A DNA stretch of 64,000 bases from Rhizobium herbae (GCF_019511375.1 NZ_JAEUAO010000002.1:434001-498000), one strand, 5' to 3'. Counted from the stretch's first letter, positions 37,979 through 47,311 are shown. Notes: generated by a model not told the origin, from the sequence alone. Made by a program: numbers and translations.

Positions 37979-38800
37979 TTACAAGTCCGGTTGAAGCATA
38001 TCGGTATTGATTGGCGGCTCCTCGGGCGTCGTCGCTTCATCAAGCGGGGCATGCGCTGCGCCGACGGAGCGGGGATCGTCGCCGAAAATGCCGAGACCGG
38101 ATTGTCTTGCCGCTTCCACCCTGGTTTCGAGCGGTGATCCCGCCGATGCCTCCGCCCAGCCGTTTTTGGCGAGCCAGACTGCGAGATCGATGCCGTTGAC
38201 GGTGCAGGTGGTGGTCAGCGTGCCTTGCCAGCCGTTTTTCGGGACGTTGCACAACAGCGCGCGGGCCCGCAGGAAGTTGCGGAATGCGGTGCGCGCCACG
38301 AGGCCGCAGGGCCAGCGCTTGCCATTGGCGTCGCAGGTCCGATCGGCTGTCTGCGAGACCAGCCCGTCAAGCTGCAGCAGGCGGTCGCCATCGAACTGGA
38401 TCAGCCCCGCCGAGAGCGCTACCGGATGGCGAAGGACGGAGGCGATGGGTTCGGGTTTTGCCACGGGCTCGGACAGCGACTGGCGGGCCTCGATGCGCTT
38501 GAGCGGCTTTGCCGTCACCTCCTCAGGCAAGCCGAATTGTTCCGGTGCGATGTCGCGCACGGGCGTGCTCAAGGGATCGACCGTGCCGTTTTCCGCGGGA
38601 TCGACCGGCACCTCTTCGCCAACGTCCGTTTCCACACCGCCCAGATCCGGTACATCGCTGAGCTCGGGTGTTTCAAGCGTGAATTCGGGAGCGGCCGCGC
38701 TTTGTTGTCCCTGAATGACCGATGCGCCGCCTTTGAGAAGCGCGACAGTCAGAAAAATGCCAAGCAATCCGCCGGCGATGGTGGTGAGGGGCCGCTTCAT
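37979..38800 (-). CDS. SNase-like (thermonuclease family) membrane-anchored protein
   Basis: A 273-residue protein with an N-terminal anchor (residues 8-25, TIAGGLLGIFLTVALLKG), a Pro/Glu-rich linker (to about 120) and a C-terminal half resembling staphylococcal nuclease: DANGKRWPCGLVARTAFRNFL and DLAVWLAKNGWAEA ... AARQSGLGIF. The first strands of the fold and the catalytic Arg/Glu set are not clear, so it may be inactive as a nuclease. Four cysteines suggest disulfides in the periplasm. It sits 52 bases upstream of the TerB gene on the same strand. Confidence 0.75.
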   Translation of the reverse strand: MKRPLTTIAGGLLGIFLTVALLKGGASVIQGQQSAAAPEFTLETPELSDVPDLGGVETDVGEEVPVDPAENGTVDPLSTPVRDIAPEQFGLPEEVTAKPLKRIEARQSLSEPVAKPEPIASVLRHPVALSAGLIQFDGDRLLQLDGLVSQTADRTCDANGKRWPCGLVARTAFRNFLRARALLCNVPKNGWQGTLTTTCTVNGIDLAVWLAKNGWAEASAGSPLETRVEAARQSGLGIFGDDPRSVGAAHAPLDEATTPEEPPINTDMLQPDL

Positions 38801-38813
38801 CAGGAAAACTGTC

Positions 38814-39479
38814 CTATTGGCTGGCCCAGATGATACGGGCTATCCAGTCAACCTCGCTGAGCTCGAATGTGCGGTTCGGATGCTCCGGGTTAAGCGAAAG
38901 CAGCTCGATGCTGCGGGCAGTCTGGCGCACCAGAACCTTGGCCATCACCTCGCCCTCGGTCGTTTTCACCACGACACGGTCGCCGCGGCGGATCTGTGCT
39001 CCGGGTTCGACGATCAGCACGTCGCCGTCGCGATAGAGCGGCAGCATGCTGTCGCCCTGGATTTCCAATGCATAGACGCCGGCCCTGGCACCCGGTGCGG
39101 CCGGAAATTCGACCACATCCCAGCCCTGGCCGGCCGGAAAGCCGCCATCGTCGAAAAAGCCGCCGGCGCCTGCCTGGGCGAAGCCGAGCAGGGGGATAGA
39201 GCCGGTTTGCGGCGGAAACGCGCCGTCAGGCAGCGAGCCGGACGCCGGTCCGGGGCGCAGGAATTCCATAAACTGGGTGATTGTCGAGCCGGTGGCATCG
39301 AGGACCTTGGCAATCGATTCGGTCGACGGCCAGCGTTCGCGTCCATCAGCAGAGTGCCGCTTGGACTTGTTGAACGACGTCGGATCGAGCCCCGCCCGCC
39401 GGGCGAGACCCGAAGGCGATAGCTGGTGACGCTCGGCGAGCGCATCGATCGCGCCCCAGATCCGGTCATGTGAAAACAT
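38814..39479 (-). CDS. S24-family HTH repressor (LexA/CI-like)
   Basis: The 221-residue protein has an N-terminal helix-turn-helix (residues about 20-60, SPSGLARRAGLDPTSFNKSKR) and a C-terminal S24 peptidase domain with the catalytic serine in IQGDSMLPLYRDGD and lysine in RVVVKTTEGEVMAK. The linker carries an Ala-Gly pair (FAQAGAGGF), a possible self-cleavage site. It is a chromosomal phage-type repressor common in rhizobia, but its targets are unknown. A perfect palindrome upstream is a likely autoregulatory site. The gene ends 14 bases before the SNase-like gene begins, so the three minus-strand genes may form an operon. Confidence 0.85.
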   Translation of the reverse strand: MFSHDRIWGAIDALAERHQLSPSGLARRAGLDPTSFNKSKRHSADGRERWPSTESIAKVLDATGSTITQFMEFLRPGPASGSLPDGAFPPQTGSIPLLGFAQAGAGGFFDDGGFPAGQGWDVVEFPAAPGARAGVYALEIQGDSMLPLYRDGDVLIVEPGAQIRRGDRVVVKTTEGEVMAKVLVRQTARSIELLSLNPEHPNRTFELSEVDWIARIIWASQ

Positions 39480-39529
39480 CGTTGCGCATCCTGCGGGCGG
39501 TGAAGCGTAACGCTTTCTCTGCTGTTTGC

Positions 39530-39549
39530 TTCCTGCCGTCTGGCAGGAA
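39530..39549. promoter_or_regulatory. Candidate operator TTCCTGCC-N4-GGCAGGAA for the S24 repressor
   Basis: Perfect 8-base arms lie 51 bases upstream of the S24 gene start. A second small palindrome (AAGCG-TAA-CGCTT, 39504-39516) is nearer the gene. The rest of the 383-base gap 39480-39862 shows no gene that I can support. Confidence 0.55.
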
Positions 39550-39862
39550 CATTAGCGAAACCGCGGCCTTTAGTAAAGTATTCAAGGAAAATAATCCTGC
39601 AACTACGCCGTTTTACCACAATCACACGATTGAAACGCAGGATCGCCGACCGGATGCGTGGAAACTGTGAGAGGCTGGGGGAGGTCGTAGCCCCTTCTCT
39701 TCGTTCGGCGCAAGGTAGTTAGAACATGATTTAGGAGCCCAAGTAGGACCAGCCTATCCCATTTTTCGCCACAGAACCTGATCATCGGCTTCTCTTTCCC
39801 GCCGCACCGGACCGCGCTATCACAGGGCAGCCGCACGCTCCGCCGTGCATCGGGAGCTTTGC

Positions 39863-40741
39863 GTGAATACCTCCGTCCTTTCCGGCATTCTGCTGACAAT
39901 CTTTTCCTATTTCCTGTTCACGCTGCAGGATGCCTCGGTCAAATGGCTGGTGGTGGCGCTGCCCGTCTGGCAGATTTTATTCGTCCGCAGCGTGACGATT
40001 TTCGTGCTGTGCGTGGCCGTCGGGCGTGGTCCGTTGCTGCGCCGTTCTCTCCGGTCGCCGGTTCTCGGGCCCATGATCCTGCGCAATCTGCTTTTGCTGG
40101 CGGCTTGGCTTTGCTACTACACGGCGGCGCGTGATCTGGGCCTGGCGGAACTGACGACGCTCTATTATGCCGCGCCGATCCTGATCACCATCCTGGCGGT
40201 GCCGATCCTGAAGGAGGACGTGCCACTTTTGCGCTGGATCGCGGTCGTCGTCGGCTTCATCGGCGTGCTGGTCGCCACGGACCCGTTCGGCACGGGCCTG
40301 AAGCTCTCGCTGCCGGTCTGGCTGGCACTGCTGGCGGCGGTGTTCTGGGCCTTTTCGACGGTGCTCCTGCGCAAGACCGCGCTGGAGGAGGTGACGCTGG
40401 TGCAGATGACCATATCCAGCGGCTTCTTCATACTGTTCACCGGCCTTGCCGTCACGGTCACCTGGGTGCCGCCGAGCCTTGCCGACGTCGCACTGATGGT
40501 GGCAACCGGGCTGATCGCCGGCATCGCCCAATATGCGCTGTTCGAAGGCATGCGCCGCGCGCCGGTTTCGGTGCTGGCGCCATTCGAATATTCCTCGCTG
40601 ATCTGGGCTTTCGCCCTTGGCTTCCTGATCTGGGGCGATATCCCGGCCTTCCAGGTTTTCATCGGCGCTGCGCTGATCTTCTCCGCCGGCATGATCATCA
40701 TCTTGGGCGAACGCTTCGGGCGGCGGTTGACCGTTGGCTAG
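39863..40741 (+). CDS. DMT-superfamily (EamA) transporter
   Basis: A 292-residue, ten-helix protein of the drug/metabolite exporter superfamily, with two EamA repeats (about residues 5-135 and 145-285). Such proteins export amino acids, nucleotides or drugs; the substrate is not visible in the sequence. GGGAG lies six bases before the GTG at 39863, which I prefer to the earlier GTG at 39845. Confidence 0.85.
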   Translation: MNTSVLSGILLTIFSYFLFTLQDASVKWLVVALPVWQILFVRSVTIFVLCVAVGRGPLLRRSLRSPVLGPMILRNLLLLAAWLCYYTAARDLGLAELTTLYYAAPILITILAVPILKEDVPLLRWIAVVVGFIGVLVATDPFGTGLKLSLPVWLALLAAVFWAFSTVLLRKTALEEVTLVQMTISSGFFILFTGLAVTVTWVPPSLADVALMVATGLIAGIAQYALFEGMRRAPVSVLAPFEYSSLIWAFALGFLIWGDIPAFQVFIGAALIFSAGMIIILGERFGRRLTVG

Positions 40742-41023
40742 ATCAGTTCTTGCTCGCAATGAAACGGCGAAAGGCCTCGAGCGTTTTCGCCGCTGACATG
40801 GTGTCCGATGCCCTCGGCATCCATGCGTGCGGTTTCGGTGCTGACGCCCACCCGGCAGCAGGCCATTGTCGCAGGGAGGTCGGCGAGGCCGAAAATGTGG
40901 CAGTCCGGAGGCGTCTTCCCACCCGCTTTACCGTGAACTGTGTGGCAAAAGACTTCAATTCCGGGCGGGAGTCCCCATATGTCCCTCACAAGCGCGCCTG
41001 GCGCGCCGGGAAGAGACAACAGG

Positions 41024-42037
41024 ATGGGTATGATGTTCAAGGTTGGACGGGCTCTCGCGACGATCGCAGTCGCTTCGATGGTGATGTTGACCGCGGTGGA
41101 TCTCGCCGAGGCTCGCCGCGCCGGCGGCGGCTTCGGCAGTCGCGGCACACGGACGTTTTCGACGCCGCCGATCACCCGCACGGCACCCGGCGACGCCGCG
41201 CCGATCAACCGGACGATGACGCCGCAGCAGACTCCCGGCCAGGCGACCGGCCAACAGACCATGGGCCAGACGCGCCCCGCGGCCCAGCGCCCCGGTCTGT
41301 TTGGCGGTTTCGGCCGTTCGCTGCTCGGCGGCCTGGCGCTCGGCGGCCTGATCGGCATGCTGATGGGCAACGGCCTTGGCGGCGCTGCCGGTTTCCTCGG
41401 CCTGTTGCTGCAGGTCGGCCTGATTTTTGGCGCCGTCATGCTGGCGATGCGCTTCTTTAGCCGCCGCAACGAACCGGCCGCCGCCGGCTATTCGCCGCGT
41501 GATGCTGCCACGGGGTATTCCGGCCCGTCGGGCAACGGCTTTGGCGCCGGCATGCCTTTCAAAATCCCGCAGATCGGCGGCGCGGCGCGGCAGGAGCCGG
41601 CGCGCGCCGTGTCGCGACCTGCAGACGAGATCGGCGTCAGCCAGCAGGATCTCGACCGGTTCGAGACGATGCTGAAGCAGGTGCAGGCGGCTTATGCCGC
41701 AGAGGATTATGCGGCGCTGCGCAAGCTGACGACGCCGGAGGCGATGTCGTGGCTCGCCGAGGAACTGAGCGACAATGCCACCAGGGGCCTGAAGAACGAG
41801 GTCAGCGACGTGCATCTGGTGCAGGGCGACGTGGCGGAAGCCTGGCGTGAGGACGACGCCGATTATGCGACGGTCGCCATGCGCTACGAAAGCATCGACG
41901 TGACGCGCGACCGCGCCACCGGCCGCGTCGTCGAGGGCGATCCGGAACATCCGACCGAAGCCGTCGAGCTCTGGACCTTCCTGCGCAAGCGCGGCGGCGA
42001 CTGGCAGGTCTCGGCCATTCAGGGCATGGCCGCCTAA
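41024..42037 (+). CDS. Tim44-domain membrane protein
   Basis: The 337-residue protein has a signal-like N-terminus (residues 8-28, ending LAEARR), a Gln/Thr/Pro-rich linker, two glycine-rich helices at about residues 105-145 (LLGGLALGGLIGMLMGNGLGG and following) and a C-terminal Tim44-like domain (about 200-337) ending with TFLRKRGGDWQVSAIQ. In bacteria Tim44-like proteins sit in the envelope; their role is unknown. The ATG at 41024 fits the membrane topology; no earlier start has a ribosome site. The 282-base gap before it contains only out-of-frame ORFs. Confidence 0.85.
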   Translation: MGMMFKVGRALATIAVASMVMLTAVDLAEARRAGGGFGSRGTRTFSTPPITRTAPGDAAPINRTMTPQQTPGQATGQQTMGQTRPAAQRPGLFGGFGRSLLGGLALGGLIGMLMGNGLGGAAGFLGLLLQVGLIFGAVMLAMRFFSRRNEPAAAGYSPRDAATGYSGPSGNGFGAGMPFKIPQIGGAARQEPARAVSRPADEIGVSQQDLDRFETMLKQVQAAYAAEDYAALRKLTTPEAMSWLAEELSDNATRGLKNEVSDVHLVQGDVAEAWREDDADYATVAMRYESIDVTRDRATGRVVEGDPEHPTEAVELWTFLRKRGGDWQVSAIQGMAA

Positions 42038-42062
42038 GCGCTGGGTGTCGCGCTCGGGCATT

Positions 42063-42086
42063 GGCCGGGAACCGCTTTTCCCGGCC
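42063..42086. terminator. Hairpin between the Tim44 and AhpD-like genes
   Basis: GGCCGGGAA and TTCCCGGCC pair around a 6-base loop between two convergent genes. There is no T-tract. Confidence 0.45.
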
Positions 42087-42165
42087 GGCCATGCAGGCGG
42101 CCAGCGCCTGATCCAGCCCCCGCCTGCCGCACTGCGGGCGGAAAAGGAGCGGAGAGGGGCTTCTC

Positions 42166-42627
42166 TCAGGCAGCCTTTGCCGGCTTGTCGATCGGATGCT
42201 GCGAGCGGAAGCCGACGGCAAGGCGGTTCCAGACATTGATCGTGCCGATCGCGACCGTGATCTTGGCGATCTCCTCGCTCGAGAAATGCGCCTTCAGAGT
42301 TTCATAGGCCTCATCGGGAGCGCCGGTCTGGGCAATGTTGGTTACCGCGTCGACCCAGCCCAGCAGCGCCCGCTCGCGGGCGTCATAGACCGGCGATTCG
42401 CGCCAGACGCACATCAGGTTGATCCACTGTTCGCTCAGACCGTCATGACGCGATTCCTTGACGTGCATGTCGACGCAGTAGGCGCAGCCGTTGATCTGGG
42501 AAGCGCGCAGCTTGATCAGGTGGATGAAGCGACGCTCCAACCCGGAGTTTTGCACGAAATTTTCAAGCGCGAGCACGGCCTTGAAGGCTTCCGGCGAGGC
42601 TTTGGTCATGTCGAGACGAGTTTGCAT
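42166..42627 (-). CDS. Carboxymuconolactone decarboxylase/AhpD-like protein
   Basis: The 153-residue protein carries the AhpD-type CxxC motif in NGCAYCVDMH, with the family glutamate and histidine close by, and is all-helical. Such enzymes are disulfide oxidoreductases or alkylhydroperoxidases that defend against oxidants. It is 21 bases downstream of an Rrf2 regulator on the same strand, so the two form an operon. Confidence 0.9.
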   Translation of the reverse strand: MQTRLDMTKASPEAFKAVLALENFVQNSGLERRFIHLIKLRASQINGCAYCVDMHVKESRHDGLSEQWINLMCVWRESPVYDARERALLGWVDAVTNIAQTGAPDEAYETLKAHFSSEEIAKITVAIGTINVWNRLAVGFRSQHPIDKPAKAA

Positions 42628-42648
42628 CGGTCTTCTCCTTGATGTGGC

Positions 42649-43149
42649 TCAGCGAGCCGTTTTGCGTTCATGAATTTCCAGGAAGGCGCAGCCCCTGGCT
42701 GCGATCGCGCCGTCATCGACCGCGGCCAAGGCGCGACCGAGGTCGGCAATCGTGGTCTTTGCCAGTTCCGCCCGGTAGGCCTGCTCGGCTTTCAGCATGG
42801 CGGCGTTGATGCCGCAGGGTTTGGCGAAATACCGGCTCGGTAGCGGGTTCGGCCCACGCTGGCGGATTTCGCCGCAGCGAAAAGCTGGTGCCGGGCCTTC
42901 GACGGCAAGGACGATGTCGAGAAGCGTGATGTCCGTCGGTTTCCGTGCCAGCCGGTATCCGCCCTTCGGACCCGGAACCGTATCGAGTATGCCTGCGCCC
43001 GACAGCGCCTGCAGATGCTTCAAGAGATAGCTGGTCGAAACACCATGAAATTCGGCGATCGCGGCAGCCGAGAGCACGCCGCCCTCCGTAAGGCCCGACA
43101 GCATCGCAACGCTGTGAATGGCCTGCTCGACACCCTCGCCCAATCTCAC
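42649..43149 (-). CDS. Rrf2-family transcriptional regulator
   Basis: This 166-residue Rrf2 regulator has the N-terminal winged helix (SAAAIAEFHGVSTSYLLKHLQAL) and the wing GPKGGYRLARKP. Only two cysteines (FRCGE and KPCGIN) lie in the region where Fe-S members have three, so it may sense thiol oxidation instead. The GTG at 43149 has AAGGAGAG upstream; the longer frame to 43242 would run through the operator. It probably represses itself and the AhpD-like gene. Confidence 0.88.
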   Translation of the reverse strand: MRLGEGVEQAIHSVAMLSGLTEGGVLSAAAIAEFHGVSTSYLLKHLQALSGAGILDTVPGPKGGYRLARKPTDITLLDIVLAVEGPAPAFRCGEIRQRGPNPLPSRYFAKPCGINAAMLKAEQAYRAELAKTTIADLGRALAAVDDGAIAARGCAFLEIHERKTAR

Positions 43150-43168
43150 CGCTCTCTCCTTGTCATAT

Positions 43169-43189
43169 CGTGGATATATCTTATCCACG
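43169..43189. promoter_or_regulatory. Operator CGTGGATA-N5-TATCCACG ahead of the Rrf2 gene
   Basis: Perfect 8-base arms lie 20 bases upstream of the Rrf2 start codon. It is placed as an autoregulatory site for an Rrf2 dimer. Confidence 0.7.
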
Positions 43190-43287
43190 ATTATCGTGCT
43201 TGTCAACGGACGGGAACCGGCCGTAGCGCTTGCGTTTGGCAAAGCGGACGATAGAAGGGAATTCCCAAGGGCAAGGACACGGCAGAA

Positions 43288-43932
43288 ATGATGGCAACAC
43301 CGACAAAATCAGTCTTTGCGACGCTGATGGCTTCGAGCGCTGAACGCCACTCGATCGCCGACGACGTGCAGGGCGTCATCTCCGGCAGCATGCTTGCGGC
43401 GCTCGGCATTACGCTTCTGTCCAGCGCAGGGCTGTTGACGGGCGGCGTGCCGGGCATCGCCTTTCTCATCCACTACGCGACCGGGTTCAGCTTCGGTGCC
43501 TGCTTCTTCGCTGCAACCCTGCCCTTCTACTATCTCGCCTTCCGTCGCATGGGCCTTACCTTCATGCTGAAGACCTTCGCCGCCGTCGCCATCACCGCGA
43601 CCCTGTCGGAGGTCGTGCCGCCTGCGCTGGGGCTCACACAGGTCGATCCGCTCGTTGGAGCGCTGTTCGGCGGCCTCGTCATCGGCGCGGGACTGCTGGC
43701 ACTCTTCCGCCATCGCGCCAGCCTGGGTGGCATCGGCATTCTGGCGCGCTATCTCCAGGATCGCTTCGGCTGGCGCGCCGGCCTCGTCCAGCTCGGCTTC
43801 GACTGCGCCATCGTCGCCTGCTCCGTGTTCCTCGCCAGCCCCTACATCATCGCCTGCTCGATTGCCGGCGCATTGGTGATGAACATTACGCTGGCCGTGA
43901 ACCATCGCAAGGATCGCTATATCGCAATGTGA
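43288..43932 (+). CDS. YitT-family membrane protein (copy 1)
   Basis: A 214-residue YitT-type protein with about six membrane helices and the conserved tail NHRKDRYIAM. Function in this family is unknown; some have a C-terminal DUF2179 domain, absent here. A second copy lies at 61368-62000. It is divergent from the Rrf2 gene. Confidence 0.82.
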   Translation: MMATPTKSVFATLMASSAERHSIADDVQGVISGSMLAALGITLLSSAGLLTGGVPGIAFLIHYATGFSFGACFFAATLPFYYLAFRRMGLTFMLKTFAAVAITATLSEVVPPALGLTQVDPLVGALFGGLVIGAGLLALFRHRASLGGIGILARYLQDRFGWRAGLVQLGFDCAIVACSVFLASPYIIACSIAGALVMNITLAVNHRKDRYIAM

Positions 43933-43954
43933 GAGCGCCCCACCCGACGTTCAG

Positions 43955-44158
43955 TCATTCAACGCCGTCATGCTTTTTCAGCTGCGCGATGGCATTCAAC
44001 GCATCATAGGGAGACCAACCCGCGTCGACGGCTGCTTCCACCAACTTGCTCTCCACTTCCTGTTCGAGCTTCTGGTAAAGCGGTTCAAGCGCCTCCTGCA
44101 CTGTCAGGAGATGCTCATCGGGCGGAACGACGGTTTCATCGGGCACTGACAACGGCAT
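43955..44158 (-). CDS. Small acidic hypothetical protein (67 aa)
   Basis: The frame starts MPLSVPDETVVPPDEH and has GGGAGAGG just before the ATG at 44158. Residues 20-55 form an acidic helix (VQEALEPLYQKLEQEVESKL). No family is recognised. The stop is 23 bases from that of YitT copy 1. Confidence 0.6.
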   Translation of the reverse strand: MPLSVPDETVVPPDEHLLTVQEALEPLYQKLEQEVESKLVEAAVDAGWSPYDALNAIAQLKKHDGVE

Positions 44159-44319
44159 ATCCCTCTCCCTTGATCTTGGCCGTTCGATTTCCATCAACGC
44201 AAAAGCGGGCGAAGTGTTCCATGTGAGTTTGTCGGTATTGTTGCGAATTTTAGCAATAGCTTAAACTGATTTGAAAGTCGCTAAACTTATCCTTCGTCGA
44301 TATCCAGGAGGAGCAAGAC

Positions 44320-44697
44320 ATGACTGTTCCACTCACGATCCTTTTCTCGTTGCTGGCGGCTTTCGTACTGACAATAAGCAAGGCAGTGCTGGTCTCCAGA
44401 CTTATTCGCGATCATGAATACTCGCTGAGAAACTTAATCACCATTTCTGTTTTGTTTTCGGCGGCTACGGCACAAAGCATCGCCTCGCAATGCAGCTATC
44501 TCGGCTGCGGCTGGAGCCTTCGCTTCGGATGGGTTCCCCAGATTCTGCGCTCGGTGTTCGGCGCATCTCCCATGTCCGACGCACAACTCATCGTCCTCGC
44601 GATGCTCGTATATGCTTTGCTGAGCATCCACTTTTTCGGACATCTGCTCGGATGGGCTATCTATGCTCTGTCACGTACAAGGACGCTGATTGGTTAG
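44320..44697 (+). CDS. Hypothetical membrane protein (125 aa)
   Basis: Three probable helices (residues about 4-25, 38-58, 85-115) and two cysteines between helices 2 and 3 (SQCSYLGCGW). AGGAGGAG precedes the ATG. Base composition is AT-richer than the flanking genes, as is the 120-base gap before it, so it may be acquired. I do not recognise a family. Confidence 0.6.
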   Translation: MTVPLTILFSLLAAFVLTISKAVLVSRLIRDHEYSLRNLITISVLFSAATAQSIASQCSYLGCGWSLRFGWVPQILRSVFGASPMSDAQLIVLAMLVYALLSIHFFGHLLGWAIYALSRTRTLIG

Positions 44698-44782
44698 CTG
44701 AGGCATCGGCCAACGATGCCGACATAAGCCGAAGGACCAAACGGCCCTTCAAATCCGCCGTATTTGATCTACATTTGTACGC

Positions 44783-47311
44783 GTGAACCAGATCGATTCC
44801 GCCGCGCGCGCAGAAACCTCGATGCTCCTTCCCTCGCCCTTTCTGCGCTGGTTCGCGGAAAAGGGCTGGCAGCCGCGTGCACATCAACTGGAGCTTCTCG
44901 CGCGCGTGCAGGGGGGCGAAAGCATGCTCCTGATCGCGCCGACCGGCGCCGGCAAGACGCTCGCCGGATTTCTCCCGTCATTGGTTTCGCTCACCGGGCG
45001 CGGGAAAATCCCGCCGGGCTCGGCCTTCACCGGCATCCATACGCTCTACATCTCGCCCCTGAAGGCGCTCGCCGTCGATATCGAGCGCAATCTGATGAAA
45101 CCGGTCGGCGAAATGGGCCTGCCGGTGCGCATCGAAAACCGCACCGGCGACACGCCACAAGCCAAGCGCCAGCGCCAGAAGCTCAATCCGCCCGATATTC
45201 TCCTGACGACGCCCGAGCAGGTGGCGCTGCTTCTCGCCAATGGCGAGGCCGAGCGTTTCTTCAAGGACCTGAAATATGTCGTGCTCGACGAGTTGCATTC
45301 GCTCGTCACCTCCAAGCGCGGCCATCTCCTGTCGCTTGGCCTTGCCCGCCTCAGAAAACTGGCGCCCGGCCTGCAGGCAATCGGCCTGTCGGCCACTGTC
45401 GCAGACCCGATGGACCTGCAGCGCTGGCTTAGCCCGCAGAGAGCCGGCGAAAACAATCACGCCGGGCTAATCACGGTGACGGGCGGCGCACGGCCGCAGA
45501 TTTCGATTCTGCGCACCGAGGAGCATGTTCCCTGGGCCGGCCATACCGCAGCCTATGCCATCGGCGACATCTACCGGGCGATCGGCGAACAGAAGACCAC
45601 ACTGCTCTTCGTCAACACCCGCAGCCAGGCGGAGCGGGTATTCCAGCAACTCTGGACGATCAACGACAACAATCTGCCGATTGCCCTTCATCACGGTTCG
45701 CTCGACGTCGCCCAGCGCCGCAAGGTCGAGGCGGCGATGTCGGAAAACAGGTTGCGCGCCGTCGTCGCCACCTCGACGCTCGATCTCGGCATCGACTGGG
45801 GTGATGTCGACATGGTCATCCATGTCGGCGCGCCGAAGGGCGCCTCGCGCCTTGCCCAGCGCATCGGCCGCGCCAACCACCGCATGGACGAGCCGAGCCG
45901 CGCCATCCTGGTGCCGGCCAACCGCTTCGAGGTGATGGAGTGCCAGGCTGCCCTCGACGCCAACTACATCGGCGCGCAGGACACCCCGCCCGTCGGCAAG
46001 GGCGCGCTCGACGTGCTCGCCCAGCATGTGCTTGGCATGGCCTGCGCCGCTCCGTTCGATCCTCTCGCGCTCTACACGGAAATCACCAGCGCCTCGCCTT
46101 ACGCCGATCTCACTTGGGAAACCTTCGAGCGCATCATCGATTTCGTCGCCACCGGCGGCTATGCGTTGCGCAGCTACGAACGATACGCCAAGATCCGCAA
46201 AACCAGGGAAGGCCTCTGGCGGGTGTCGAATCCGCTGATCGCCCAGCAATATCGTCTCAACGTCGGCACCATTATCGAATCGCCGATGCTGAACGTGCGC
46301 ATGGTCAGGCGCAACGCTCGGGGCTCGCTCGGTCGAGGAGGAATGCCGCTCGGCAAGGTGGAGGAATATTTCCTCGAGATGCTGTCGCCCGGCGACACCT
46401 TCCTGTTTTCCGGCAAGGTGCTGCGCTTCGAAGGCATCCGTGAAAACGAATGTCTGGTATCTCAGGGCTATACGCTCGACCCCAAGGTTCCTTCATACGC
46501 CGGCGGCAAGTTTCCGCTCTCCACCTACCTCGCCGGGCAGGTCCGCAAGATGCTGGCCGACCCGGCCCGCCATGCGAGCCTGCCGGACCAGGTGCGCGAC
46601 TGGCTGTCGCTGCAGAAGGATCTGTCGATGCTGCCGAAGGAGGACGAACTGCTGGTCGAGACCTTTCCGCGCGGCAGTCGCCATTACATGGTGATCTACG
46701 CCTTCGAGGGGCGGCTTGCGCATCAGACGCTCGGCATGCTCCTGACGCGGCGGCTCGACCGGGCCGGGCTGAAGCCGCTCGGCTTCGTCGCTACCGACTA
46801 TTCGCTGGCTGTCTGGGGGTTGGAGGACCTAGGTGCGGCCTTCGCGAGCAAGCGTCCGTCGCTTGCGCACCTGCTCGACGAGGACATGCTCGGCGACGAC
46901 CTGGAGGCCTGGCTCAATGAAAGCTTCCTCCTGAAGCGCACCTTCCGAAACTGCGCTGTCATCGCCGGCCTGATCGACCAGCGCCATCCGGGCAAGGAAA
47001 AGAGCGGACGGCAGGTGACGGTGTCGGCCGACCTCATCTACGACGTTTTGCGCAGCCACGAGCCCGATCACATCCTGCTCGAAGCCACCCGCAACGACGC
47101 CTCCACCGGACTTTTGGAAATCGAGCGGCTTGGCGATATGCTATCGCGAATCAAGGGCCACATCACCCATCGCCCGCTGACGCAGATTTCTCCGCTTGCC
47201 GTGCCGGTCATGCTCGAAATCGGCAAGGAAGCGGTCGGCGGCGACGCGCAGGATTTCCTGCTTGCCGAAGCCGCTGACGAACTGTTTGGCGAGGTGGTGG
47301 CAGGGCATTGA
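44783..47311 (+). CDS. Lhr-like DEXH helicase, ligase-associated DNA damage response type
   Basis: An 842-residue superfamily-2 helicase with Walker A APTGAGKT, DELH, SATVAD and the QRIGRANHR motif VI, then the extended Lhr C-terminal region. This length and order match the ligase-associated DNA-damage-response helicase found in alphaproteobacteria, normally with PdeM, an ATP-dependent DNA ligase and an MBL-fold exonuclease. PdeM follows 24 bases later, but neither ligase nor exonuclease is near. GTG at 44783 is used; an ATG at 44822 is a shorter alternative. Confidence 0.92.
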   Translation: MNQIDSAARAETSMLLPSPFLRWFAEKGWQPRAHQLELLARVQGGESMLLIAPTGAGKTLAGFLPSLVSLTGRGKIPPGSAFTGIHTLYISPLKALAVDIERNLMKPVGEMGLPVRIENRTGDTPQAKRQRQKLNPPDILLTTPEQVALLLANGEAERFFKDLKYVVLDELHSLVTSKRGHLLSLGLARLRKLAPGLQAIGLSATVADPMDLQRWLSPQRAGENNHAGLITVTGGARPQISILRTEEHVPWAGHTAAYAIGDIYRAIGEQKTTLLFVNTRSQAERVFQQLWTINDNNLPIALHHGSLDVAQRRKVEAAMSENRLRAVVATSTLDLGIDWGDVDMVIHVGAPKGASRLAQRIGRANHRMDEPSRAILVPANRFEVMECQAALDANYIGAQDTPPVGKGALDVLAQHVLGMACAAPFDPLALYTEITSASPYADLTWETFERIIDFVATGGYALRSYERYAKIRKTREGLWRVSNPLIAQQYRLNVGTIIESPMLNVRMVRRNARGSLGRGGMPLGKVEEYFLEMLSPGDTFLFSGKVLRFEGIRENECLVSQGYTLDPKVPSYAGGKFPLSTYLAGQVRKMLADPARHASLPDQVRDWLSLQKDLSMLPKEDELLVETFPRGSRHYMVIYAFEGRLAHQTLGMLLTRRLDRAGLKPLGFVATDYSLAVWGLEDLGAAFASKRPSLAHLLDEDMLGDDLEAWLNESFLLKRTFRNCAVIAGLIDQRHPGKEKSGRQVTVSADLIYDVLRSHEPDHILLEATRNDASTGLLEIERLGDMLSRIKGHITHRPLTQISPLAVPVMLEIGKEAVGGDAQDFLLAEAADELFGEVVAGH

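Noticed and set aside
39603-39899. 98-residue minus-strand ORF in the 39480-39862 gap
   Set aside because: No ribosome site, no recognised domain, and it overlaps the start of the DMT transporter. I list the gap as without gene.
40738-41469. Minus-strand ORF opposite the Tim44 gene, including a Cys-rich 80-residue stretch at 40742-40990
   Set aside because: No ribosome site, weak codon bias in both competing frames, and most of it is antisense to a strong gene. The Cys-containing part (ACCRVGVSTETARMDAEGIG) looked interesting but has no support.
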